From Streptomyces parvus (lineage in GTDB: Bacteria > Actinomycetota > Actinomycetes > Streptomycetales > Streptomycetaceae): a stretch of DNA of 64,000 nucleotides. The translations under genes and the position numbers were made by a program. Positions 54,558 through 62,391 of the stretch are shown piece by piece. The stretch covers positions 150,349 to 214,348 of the forward strand of contig NZ_CP135078.1 in assembly GCF_032121415.1 (NCBI RefSeq), read 5' to 3'. The notes beneath the pieces were generated by a model, which worked only from the letters and a program-made list of their open reading frames with translations, was not told the origin of the DNA and ran no database searches. Positions within the stretch are counted from its first letter, which is position 1; each line of letters starts with the position of its first letter.

Positions 54558-54612
54558 GCCCCTGCCGGCGACCCGCCCCCTTCGAGCTCCGGGGCGGGTC
54601 GCCGGCAGGGGC
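54558..54612 (+). terminator. hairpin terminator after the AhpD-like gene
   Basis: A perfect stem of about 22 bp (54558-54579 with 54591-54612) and eleven-base loop, about 50 bases beyond the stop. Confidence 0.85.
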
Positions 54613-54798
54613 ATCGTCGTCCGCTGCCTTCGGGTATCGTCGGCGCCACGATCGTGCACGACCCTGTCCCGGCATCGTCTTTCGGCCCGATCCCTGTACG
54701 GAGCAATCGAGTTGATGTCCAGTCAGGGAACTTCCAGTCAGCGAAGACACCGACGGGGAGCGCACGACGGCGCGCCCCTGAGTCAGCGGGGAGGCTTC

Positions 54799-56700
54799 AT
54801 GGGCAAGACGGGTGCGCGCCCCAGGGTGCTGGTCGTAGGGGCGGGCCTGGCCGGCACGGCGACCGCGATACGACTGCTCCATTTCGCGAGAAGACCACTG
54901 GAGGTCATCCTCCTGGAGCGGCGTCCCCACTACCGCTCGGCGGGCGTCGCTTACCACCGTGACGGCAACCCCTGGGACCACGTCTTCAACATTCAGGCCG
55001 GCCGGATGTCGGTGTTCCGCGAAGACGTGCTCGACTTCATCAACTGGGCCAACCAGGAGGCCGACCGCCGTGACTGGCCCCAGCGCTGGGCCTCCTGGAA
55101 GTTCACCGAGCAGGGCCCCGCCCCCCGCCGCATCTTCCAGGACTACCTCGACGACCGGCTGATCGAGGCCGCACGGGAATCCTGCTCCGGGGTCGTCCTC
55201 GTGGAAGCGGACGGCGAGGCACTCGACACCCGGCCCTGCGACCGCGGCTTCGAGGTGACTGTCAGGGGCCTCACCTCGTACACCACCCAGGGACTGCGTC
55301 CCGGGCCGCTCCCGCACACGCAGATCCTCGACGCGGACCACGTCGTCCTCGCCACCGGCCTCGAACTCAAGGAACCGCCTTTCGCCGCCGGCGTGGCCGG
55401 GCACCCCTCCTTCGTCCGCAACCCGTACTCCGCGCCCGGTATCCGCAAACTCGCCCAGCTGCCGCCCGACGCCTCCGTCGCCATCGTCGGATCGGTGCTC
55501 AGCGCGTACGACTCGGCGGGCCTGTTGCTGCGCAACGGACACGTCGGCCGTATTCACCTGATCTCCAGGTCAGGGACGATCTTCCGCACCTACCCCGACA
55601 CCCACGAACACGGAGTGTTGCGGCTGCCCCGCCCCGACACCCTGATGGAGCCCTACCGCGACCGCGAGGAATTTCTCGCCCGTGTCAGGACCGCCTGGCA
55701 GGCCGCCTGCACGACCGTCAGGGACCGGCATCCCGAGATCGAAAACGTGATCGTCTCCGAACGGGTCGCCAAAGCCTGGGAGCCATACATTCCGGAGGTC
55801 ATCGACCGCATCCCGACCGATGACCTGCGCCGACTGCTGGACGAGTTCGCCACCAGCCTCGCAGCCCTGCGCGTCGGAGCCGTGGAATACACGATGGCGA
55901 TCATCGAACGGGCGATGCGCCCCCAGGACGGTCGGGTGGAACTGGTCGTCGGCCGGGTACAGGACATCACCCCGGCGGAGTCCGGGCGGCTGACGGTCTC
56001 CGTCGCCGCACAGCACGAGCGGCACAGCGTCGAAGCCGACCTCGTGGTGTCCAACTTCGGCAGGGAGTTCGACTACGCCAAGGTCGAGCAGCCCCTCTGG
56101 CGCAACCTTCTCCGCAAGGGCATCGCGGTCCCCCACGAGCGCACAGGGCGCGGCGTGGAGGTCGACGAGTGCGGAACTCTTCTGAGCTCCGACGGCACAC
56201 CGGCAGGGCCGATCTCCGCCGTCGGCGTACCGAGAGAAGGAGACGAGATCGTCCGGCACGGCCGGACCGGCGCATTCGCGTTCAACCTCGCAGCCATCAA
56301 GAACCACTCCGTCTCCGTCGCTGCCCACGTCGTCGAACAGCTTGAACTGCGACAGGACGGCTTCGATGACCTCGCCGCACGGCATCTCCACTACCGGAGC
56401 TATGTCAGCAACCCGGAGGAAGCGGTCCGGGAGGCACTGGAGGAGTCTGTGGTACTGGAAGTGCGCAGGCTGGCCACCCGCGAACGAAGGAGCAGGGAAG
56501 CACTGGAATCCCTCCTGAACGCCCGCATTCGCTCCATGGGCAGCCTCCCCGTACTTCCGACGGGCGTCCCCCGCGACGAGCGCCTGATGAGGGCAGTCGT
56601 CAACCGGGTCGCCGTGGAACGGCTCAACGACGTCTCCGTGACACCACGGCAGCTGCGTCGAAAACTGGGGTTGGAGAACGCCGAACATCCGGAGGACTAG
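54799..56700 (+). CDS. large FAD/NAD(P)-binding protein, coupled to PEP-utilising protein
   Basis: A 633-aa flavoprotein-like protein. The N-terminal dinucleotide fold is VLVVGAGLAGTATAIRLL, followed by HVFNIQAGRMSVFRED and a second fold VAIVGSVLSAYDSAGLLL, the arrangement of the FAD-NAD(P)-binding (HI0933/SidA-like) group. The last 100 or so residues are helical and charged and not part of the usual family. GGGGAGG precedes the ATG at 54799; upstream in-frame starts exist. Its stop abuts the TTG start of the next gene. The substrate is unknown; an oxygenase or oxidase is likely. Confidence 0.75.
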   Translation: MGKTGARPRVLVVGAGLAGTATAIRLLHFARRPLEVILLERRPHYRSAGVAYHRDGNPWDHVFNIQAGRMSVFREDVLDFINWANQEADRRDWPQRWASWKFTEQGPAPRRIFQDYLDDRLIEAARESCSGVVLVEADGEALDTRPCDRGFEVTVRGLTSYTTQGLRPGPLPHTQILDADHVVLATGLELKEPPFAAGVAGHPSFVRNPYSAPGIRKLAQLPPDASVAIVGSVLSAYDSAGLLLRNGHVGRIHLISRSGTIFRTYPDTHEHGVLRLPRPDTLMEPYRDREEFLARVRTAWQAACTTVRDRHPEIENVIVSERVAKAWEPYIPEVIDRIPTDDLRRLLDEFATSLAALRVGAVEYTMAIIERAMRPQDGRVELVVGRVQDITPAESGRLTVSVAAQHERHSVEADLVVSNFGREFDYAKVEQPLWRNLLRKGIAVPHERTGRGVEVDECGTLLSSDGTPAGPISAVGVPREGDEIVRHGRTGAFAFNLAAIKNHSVSVAAHVVEQLELRQDGFDDLAARHLHYRSYVSNPEEAVREALEESVVLEVRRLATRERRSREALESLLNARIRSMGSLPVLPTGVPRDERLMRAVVNRVAVERLNDVSVTPRQLRRKLGLENAEHPED

Positions 56701-57948
56701 TTGAACGGGAACGGGCGACGGATCCTGGGATCTCTCCTGGCCGGCGGTACCGAGAGTGTGCTTCAGGGCACCTGCAACCGAACGCGAAGTCCGCGCGAAG
56801 GAACCATCCTCATCGCCCCTTCCCTCGAAGCAGGGCTGTACGACGCCATCGTGTCCGCACGGGCCGTGGTGTGTGGTTCCGGGGGACTCACCGGCCACAT
56901 GCAGTCCCTGTGCCGCGGCAGGGGGATCCCGGTACTGCGCGTCGAGGAGGCTGACCTCGCCGACCTCGTGGGCGAGGTGACGCTCTACCTGGAGAGCGCG
57001 TCCATCGTCGTCGGGCCCCGCCCCGCCCCGCCGCCCGGGACCGGCAACCCCACGTTGGACGCCATCGGCTCGGCCTGTGCGGTCATTGCGGACCTGCAGG
57101 ACATCACGACGATCAACTCCTGCGGGCCGGACGCCGCCCGCGTCGAGTCCTTCTTCATCAGAGAGGAGTTCCTCTGCCTCGCACTGGGGCTGAGCCCGCT
57201 CGACGCCATGGCTGGCGACACCGCCGACATCACCGCCTACGGGCAGGCAATCGGAGAGCGGCTCTGCGGCTTCGTCGAGGCACTCCTACCTGCGCAGCGG
57301 CTCGTTCTGCGCATGCTCGACCTGCGCTCCGACCACGCGGCCGACGTCACCGAGACCGCCCCCGTCGCCGTCGAGCCGAACCCGGAGATGGGCATGCACG
57401 GCGCTCGCTGGCTCCTCGGGTCCGTCGGCTACCGGGAGGCCCTGCACGCCGTACTGGCGACCCTCCGCAAAAACCTGGGCGACGCAGCGGACCGGGTGGG
57501 GCTCTCGGTGCCGTTCGTCAGCGACGAGAATGAGTTCGCACAACTCAGAGCCCATCTCGACTTACCCGACGGCACCCCTTTGTCCGCCTTCGTCGAGACG
57601 CCTTCCGCCGTCCACGCCACCACCGCGCTGTGCGCCGCCGGCGCCAGTGAACTGTTCGTCGGTCTCAAGGACCTGGTGCAGTTCTACCTCGCTGCGGACC
57701 GGGGCAACCACCTGGTCGCCGATTCCTACCGCACCCGCCACCCCGCCGTCCTCCACGGCGTTCGCAGCGTCGTGGAGGACGCCCGCGCTGCGGGCACACC
57801 TGTACGGGTTTTCTCCCTGGCATCGGACCTGGACCACTACCTCGAACACCTGCCGACACCCGACGGCTACATGATGTGCACCGCCGAACTCAAGCAGCTT
57901 CTCCTGGCGTCCCGCTCCCGCTCCACCGGGGGAACGCCAGAGCTTTGA
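56701..57948 (+). CDS. stand-alone PEP-utilising enzyme: phosphohistidine swivel plus enzyme-I-like barrel
   Basis: A 415-aa protein. Residues about 33-90 look like the swivelling domain of PEP-utilising enzymes, with His66 in GGLTGHMQSLCRGRGIPVL. FFIREEFLCLALG (151-163) matches the linker of PTS enzyme I, and 200-400 form its PEP-binding barrel: Arg204 (RMLDLRSD), Arg236, Glu299 (FVETPSAV), Asp324 (FVGLKDLVQFYL) and Arg334 (AADRGN) fit the PEP and magnesium ligands. The ATP-grasp domain of dikinases and the HPr-binding domain of enzyme I are absent, and the catalytic cysteine position appears to be serine. TTG start with GGAGG seven bases before it, coupled to the FAD protein. Confidence 0.72.
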   Translation: MNGNGRRILGSLLAGGTESVLQGTCNRTRSPREGTILIAPSLEAGLYDAIVSARAVVCGSGGLTGHMQSLCRGRGIPVLRVEEADLADLVGEVTLYLESASIVVGPRPAPPPGTGNPTLDAIGSACAVIADLQDITTINSCGPDAARVESFFIREEFLCLALGLSPLDAMAGDTADITAYGQAIGERLCGFVEALLPAQRLVLRMLDLRSDHAADVTETAPVAVEPNPEMGMHGARWLLGSVGYREALHAVLATLRKNLGDAADRVGLSVPFVSDENEFAQLRAHLDLPDGTPLSAFVETPSAVHATTALCAAGASELFVGLKDLVQFYLAADRGNHLVADSYRTRHPAVLHGVRSVVEDARAAGTPVRVFSLASDLDHYLEHLPTPDGYMMCTAELKQLLLASRSRSTGGTPEL

Positions 57949-58382
57949 ATCCCGGAATGCTTTGGTCCCGTTTCAGTCCCGGAAGAGAAAGTCCAGGTCA
58001 GAAGGGATCTGCACAGAATAACGGGACTGACGGGACCAAAGCGGGGAGTTATCACCGCACGAGGTGTCTTCAACACGCGGGCGCGTGTGGGAAGGACGCA
58101 AGTAGTCGTGAGCAGCCGATAACTACCGGGTCGGGTCCCGTCAGTCCCGTCGCTCTGAGGGAGAGCTCTCTGACCTGGACTTTTCCTTTCGGGACTGAAA
58201 CCGTCCGACCCCCCGCGGGACTGAAACCCCCGGGGCGCTGCTGCCGCCTGCGGGACTGACGGGACCCTGATCCGCCGACACGTCCCGGGCCTTCCCTGCC
58301 CCTGCGACCCCGTGGGCTACGCTCGTCCCGCAAACCCGATGCTTCAGTCCCGTCAGGCCCGTTGCATCTGCCGGAGAACGGC
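57949..58382. repeat. nested palindrome with seven GGGACTGA repeats, candidate origin 2
   Basis: Outer arms are 57969-58002 and 58169-58203 (near-perfect), inner arms 58021-58037 and 58134-58150 (17 bases, perfect), and innermost GTTATC/GATAAC at 58048 and 58118, all centred near 58086. GGGACTGA or its complement occurs at 57973, 58023, 58141, 58191, 58217, 58252 and 58344. The layout repeats that at 49642 in front of a homologous gene set. Iteron-like repeats next to a primase suggest a replication origin; no gene is seen here. Confidence 0.6.
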
Positions 58383-59474
58383 ATGAACCGCGAAAAGGAC
58401 AATGCGTTGACCCGCCACCCCTCGAACCCACCTGATTCCCCGGGCGAGGCCGTGCACGGAAACGCGGTCGCCCGGTGGTTGGCGGGGGCGGGGTGGCCGG
58501 TCCACCCCCTCGCCCCGCAGCAGAAGGTCCCGCCGGCGAACTGCCGGGCGTGCAAGGAGGACCGGCACGCGCCCGCACTCTGCCCGTGCCGAAAGGCAGG
58601 ACGCTGGTGTCACGGCTTCCACGCCGCGACCACGGACCCTGAGCTCATCGATGCCTGGTGGCACGCCGGCTCCCGCTTCGGGGTCGGCGTCTCCTGCGGT
58701 CCCGCGAACCTGGTCGTTCTCGACGTGGATGCCCACGCCGCACAAGTCCCCGACCGCTCGCGTCTCTTGCCGGGCATCCCCATCGCCCCCCAGGTCAACC
58801 TCTCCGGACTGGCCACAGGCTTTGACACCCTGGCCCTGCTCGCCGCGCTCCGCGGCAAACCGAGCCCGGCCACGGACACCGGCACGCTGAGGGTGCGCAC
58901 CCCCTCCGGGGGACTGCACATCTGGTATCGAAACCCCCACCCCGAGACCCGCTACCGGTCCTCGACGGGCTCCAGCCCGAGAACAGCACTGGCCTGGCAG
59001 GTTGACGTGCGTTCCGACAACGGCTACATCGTTGCCCCCGCGACCACGACCACCGCGGGCAGCTACCAGCCGCTGGGAGCAACCCGCATCCCGGCGCCAC
59101 TGCCCCGATGGCTGGCAGCGGAACTCGTACGCACCCACCACGTGCGAGCCGCGATCCCCCGCCCCGCCGCGAGCCACCGCCGCCGCCACTCGGCAAAAGG
59201 AGCCGAACGGCTCCTGACCCCGCTCCTGGACGAGGTGTCCGCATGCGCAGCCACCCCACAAGGGGCGAGCTTCACTGAGAAACTCAACCGCGCCGCTTAC
59301 ACCGCCGGAGGGCTCGTCCAAGGAGGCCACCTCCCCGAGGAAGAAGCGCACACCCTGCTCCTGGAGGCGGCCCGCGCGGCCCGCCCCGCCCAGGAGAGCC
59401 GTAACCTCACGATCATCGAGACAGCTCTGTCTGCGGGTGCCCAGCGCCCACTCCACCCCCGAGGACGTTCATGA
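58383..59474 (+). CDS. bifunctional DNA primase/polymerase (Prim-Pol)
   Basis: A 363-aa protein of the archaeo-eukaryotic primase fold found in plasmids, phages and integrative elements. The catalytic aspartates are in NLVVLDVDAH (about 110-115), the GGLHIWY motif is at about 175 and VDVRSDNGYIVAPAT at about 205-220. An early cysteine set (CRACKEDRHAPALCPC) may bind zinc. GGAGAA precedes the ATG at 58383. Its stop overlaps the primase-helicase start (ATGA), so primer synthesis and unwinding are made together, as in the RepPP-type replication units of actinomycete elements. Confidence 0.88.
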   Translation: MNREKDNALTRHPSNPPDSPGEAVHGNAVARWLAGAGWPVHPLAPQQKVPPANCRACKEDRHAPALCPCRKAGRWCHGFHAATTDPELIDAWWHAGSRFGVGVSCGPANLVVLDVDAHAAQVPDRSRLLPGIPIAPQVNLSGLATGFDTLALLAALRGKPSPATDTGTLRVRTPSGGLHIWYRNPHPETRYRSSTGSSPRTALAWQVDVRSDNGYIVAPATTTTAGSYQPLGATRIPAPLPRWLAAELVRTHHVRAAIPRPAASHRRRHSAKGAERLLTPLLDEVSACAATPQGASFTEKLNRAAYTAGGLVQGGHLPEEEAHTLLLEAARAARPAQESRNLTIIETALSAGAQRPLHPRGRS

Positions 59475-61033
59475 GCGCCGAGTCCACACGCTTCGACGCG
59501 CAAAGGGCCGCAGCGCAGATCCAGCAGCAGACACTTGCCTGGGATCCGCCCGAGTCGCACGCGAACCTGCCCGCTCAGCAGACCGACCCCCGCCCACAGC
59601 CCGTCCCGGAGCCGGACGGACTGCTTCCCAACTCGTTGACGGACAGGGGAAACGCCAAACTGTTCGCCCGCCTCTACCGCGACCAGTTCCGCTACGTGAT
59701 CGGCATGGGGTGGCATTCCTGGGACGAGTACCGGTGGAAACTGACCGGCGGCGACGAGGCAGCGGTCTGGGCTGCCGGGGAGATGGCCGAGCAGATCGCC
59801 CAACACGACCCGCAGGGAAGATTCACTCCCCGACAGTTGGCCGCGCACCGACGGCACTCCGAATCCACCTCAGGACTCAAAGCCCTGCTCTACCAGGCGC
59901 AGGCCGCCCCCGGGCTGCGCCTGGACCCCGACGTCCTTGACGGCGACATCTACGCCCTGTGCACCCCATCCGGTGTCGTCGACCTCAGAACAGGAACGCT
60001 GCGCAAGCCCGATCCGCTTACGGACATGCACTCGCGGGCCACCTTCGTGGCGCCACATCCCATGCCCATCCCGCGCTGGGACAGCTTCCTGCGCGACACC
60101 TTCGGCGAGGACACCAAAGGCAGGGACACCACCCACTTCCTGCACCTCCTTCTTGGCTACTCCATCACCGGCGACGTCGGTGCGCAGGTTCTGCCCTTCC
60201 TCTACGGCTCCGGAGCCAACGGCAAGTCCGTGCTGCTGGAAGTGATGATGCAGATCCTGGGCGACTACGCCAACGCAGCCCCGCCCGGTTTCCTCATGGA
60301 GAAGGGCAAGTTCACCGAGCACTCCACCGAACTGACCGAACTCCACGGCCGACGCATCGTGGTATGCAGCGAGCTCAAGCCCAACGACAGGTTCAACGAA
60401 TCCCGCGTCAAGCTCCTCACCGGCGGCGACACCATCACCGCACGCCGGATGCGACAGAACTTCTTCACCTTCACCCCCACGCACAAGCTGTGGCTGCTGG
60501 GCAACCACCGCCCCGAAGTCGGCACCGGCGGCTACGCCTTCTGGCGCCGCATGAGGATCATCCCCTTCGAGCGGAGCGTCCCCGACGAACGGAAGATCGA
60601 CAACCTGGCCGCCGAACTCGTCCGCGACGAGGGCCCGGGCATCCTCCACTGGCTGATCGAGGGAGCCGGACGCTACCTGACGACCCGCGACCCGCTCACC
60701 GGACCGGCCTCCGTGCGGCTGGCGACCGCCGCCTATGAGACGACCGAAGACCACGTGGGCCGCTTTATCGCCGAATGCTGCACCAAGGGCGAGGGCGGAC
60801 GCCCCAATCCGGAACTGCGCGTCGAACAGAAACTGCTGTACGAGACCTACGGCCGGTGGTGCTCGGAGGAAGGCATCCGGCCCTCCACCAGCCGTGCCTT
60901 CGCCAGCCGCATCCGCCAGGAACTCGGCCTGTCCTCACCCGCAGAAATGATCAAGAACAACGTCAAGAAGCTCTACCCCGGCATCGCCCTGCTCCACAAC
61001 GGAAACACCGATGGCCCGAGCGGGACGCCATGA
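59471..61033 (+). CDS. P4/D5-type phage-plasmid primase-helicase, copy 2
   Basis: A 520-aa paralogue of the protein at 50466. The D5 N-terminal domain has LYRDQFRYVIGMGWHSWDEY, Walker A is GSGANGKSV at about 247-255, Walker B lies at HGRRIVVCSEL and the sensor at LWLLGNHRPEV. The C-terminal winged-helix-like part (FASRIRQELGLSSPAEMIKN) is also kept. This copy is preceded by an intact Prim-Pol gene and is therefore the more likely active replicator. Confidence 0.9.
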   Translation: MSAESTRFDAQRAAAQIQQQTLAWDPPESHANLPAQQTDPRPQPVPEPDGLLPNSLTDRGNAKLFARLYRDQFRYVIGMGWHSWDEYRWKLTGGDEAAVWAAGEMAEQIAQHDPQGRFTPRQLAAHRRHSESTSGLKALLYQAQAAPGLRLDPDVLDGDIYALCTPSGVVDLRTGTLRKPDPLTDMHSRATFVAPHPMPIPRWDSFLRDTFGEDTKGRDTTHFLHLLLGYSITGDVGAQVLPFLYGSGANGKSVLLEVMMQILGDYANAAPPGFLMEKGKFTEHSTELTELHGRRIVVCSELKPNDRFNESRVKLLTGGDTITARRMRQNFFTFTPTHKLWLLGNHRPEVGTGGYAFWRRMRIIPFERSVPDERKIDNLAAELVRDEGPGILHWLIEGAGRYLTTRDPLTGPASVRLATAAYETTEDHVGRFIAECCTKGEGGRPNPELRVEQKLLYETYGRWCSEEGIRPSTSRAFASRIRQELGLSSPAEMIKNNVKKLYPGIALLHNGNTDGPSGTP

Positions 61034-61182
61034 CGACCTTCCGCACCCGGGAGGGGCGCACGGCCCGACCGTACGATGGACGATGCTGGCCGTCCCACCT
61101 CGCCCCGCGAGCCGGCAAGACGAACAGCATGAAAGCCCCACCCCCAGGCCGGTGCCCGGCCGCCAAGACCCAGGAGGCCTGA
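61030..61182 (+). CDS. possible 50-aa protein overlapping the primase-helicase stop
   Basis: A 50-codon frame overlapping the primase-helicase stop (ATGA) and ending in a TGA that overlaps the next ATG. It occupies the place of the 48-aa frame in module 1 but the products share little. The doubly coupled position argues for translation; the poor conservation argues against. Confidence 0.3.
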   Translation: MTTFRTREGRTARPYDGRCWPSHLAPRAGKTNSMKAPPPGRCPAAKTQEA

Positions 61183-61571
61183 TGAGCGCGATTCCGCAGG
61201 AAGGCGATCTCGTCCAGGAAGCCGAGGTCGTATGGCTGGAGGACACCGAAGACCTCGACTACGTCCGCCAAGCCCTGGACAAGGTCGGCACCCGCAGAGG
61301 GAAACCCCGATACGAGCGCGACGGGCGGATGATCGGCTATACCAACCTGACGCCCACCGCGCCACGCAGCGCGGACAGCGGCCTCTTCGCGCGCCGTACG
61401 TTCTACCTGTTGCCGCACGACCGCCCCAACCAGCCCGGTGATCCCGAGTGCCCCTACCGGGTGGGCTCACCCCTGGAAGCCGTCGACCCCCGAACCGTTG
61501 CGGCGGGAAAGGTCGGAGCCAAGACCCCTCGTTCACAGGCCTCGGGGGAGATAGTGTCCGTCCGCCCGTAG
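61182..61571 (+). CDS. small conserved protein of the replication module, copy 2
   Basis: A 129-aa paralogue of the protein at 52201, with AEVVWLEDTEDLDYVRQALD, KPRYERDGRMIGYTN, FYLLPHDR, EAVDPRT and KTPRSQ. AGGAGG precedes the ATG at 61182. Function unknown. Its retention in both modules, while Prim-Pol was lost from one, suggests it is needed with the helicase. Confidence 0.75.
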   Translation: MSAIPQEGDLVQEAEVVWLEDTEDLDYVRQALDKVGTRRGKPRYERDGRMIGYTNLTPTAPRSADSGLFARRTFYLLPHDRPNQPGDPECPYRVGSPLEAVDPRTVAAGKVGAKTPRSQASGEIVSVRP

Positions 61572-61791
61572 AAGGGCGGCTCGGATGGAGGCTCGGGAGT
61601 GCCCCATACCAGCACCGGGAATGCGCGAAGGGGCGGTGGTGGGGCGCGTTGGCTGTGGCTTTCGTGGGCCTCTTGGTGCCGGGCGGGTGTCCTGAGCAGG
61701 GCGCCTGGTGCCGCGCCTGTGCCTTGCTCGGGCCTTTCGCTGTACGGGTGGCTGCCGCGGCAGGCGCGGGGAGCTCAGCTGACTCAGGACG

Positions 61792-62307
61792 CTAGGCGGC
61801 CCTCCGTACGTGGGTGGTGTCGGAGTCGAGAAGAGCACCGTCGGCCCCCACCGGCGCGAGGTCTGGCACCGGGGTGCCGTGCCGGTCGAGGAGGACGGAG
61901 TGGCTCTCGCCAAGTGCGAAGGCGTGCCGTTCGCCCCACTGCCGCAGCGTGAGGACGACGGGGAAGAGATCGCGGCCGGCGTCGGTGAGGACGTATTCCT
62001 GGCGCCGCCCCGATGGTGCGGGGCGCTGGACGAGGAGTCCGTGGGCGAGGAGCTTGCGGAGGCGGTCGGTGAGGATGTTGCGCGCGATGCCGGTCCGCCG
62101 CTGGAAGTCGGTGAACGAGGCCGCGCCGTCCATGGCGTCACGGATGACGAGAAGGCTCCACCGGTCGCCGACGAGGTCGAGCGTGCGGGCGACGGGGCAG
62201 TCGGGGTCGGTCCAGTCGGAGGCAGCCCTGTCGGTTCTGGCGGTCTCGTCTGTCCTGTCGGTCTTTGCTGGGGCGGGGTCCGGGGTGTCCAGGGGTGTGC
62301 GGGCCAT
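61792..62307 (-). CDS. HxlR-family winged-helix regulator
   Basis: About 171 aa. The HxlR signature is clear: CPVARTLDLVGDRWSLLVIR, FTDFQRRTGIARNILTDRL and RQEYVLTDAGRDLFPVV, with a cysteine in the first motif that could sense oxidants or electrophiles. The ATG at 62307 (MART) is preceded by GGAAGG; an upstream ATG at 62319 overlaps a direct repeat and is less likely. It is divergent from an MFS exporter and probably controls it and itself. Confidence 0.87.
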   Translation of the reverse strand: MARTPLDTPDPAPAKTDRTDETARTDRAASDWTDPDCPVARTLDLVGDRWSLLVIRDAMDGAASFTDFQRRTGIARNILTDRLRKLLAHGLLVQRPAPSGRRQEYVLTDAGRDLFPVVLTLRQWGERHAFALGESHSVLLDRHGTPVPDLAPVGADGALLDSDTTHVRRAA

Positions 62308-62314
62308 GACACCT

Positions 62315-62365
62315 TCCAATCAGTTGCGTATTGAAACCATCATGCCGTAGCATCCAATCAGTTGC
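62315..62365. promoter_or_regulatory. direct-repeat operator between HxlR regulator and MFS gene
   Basis: TCCAATCAGTTGC occurs twice, at 62315-62327 and 62353-62365, 38 bases apart (start to start). The region is AT-rich compared with its surroundings and lies between the two divergent starts, as expected for a HxlR binding site. Confidence 0.6.
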
Positions 62366-62391
62366 AAAATGCTACCAACTGGATGGGTGTA

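Noticed and set aside
49642..58382. Integration (att) sites or ends of a mobile element
   Set aside because: I looked for tRNA ends, integrase, excisionase, TraB-like translocase or transposase genes near the modules and saw none; the repeats are inverted and internal, not flanking direct repeats.
57949..58382. CRISPR array
   Set aside because: GGGACTGA units occur in both orientations with irregular spacing and too short a repeat; no cas genes.
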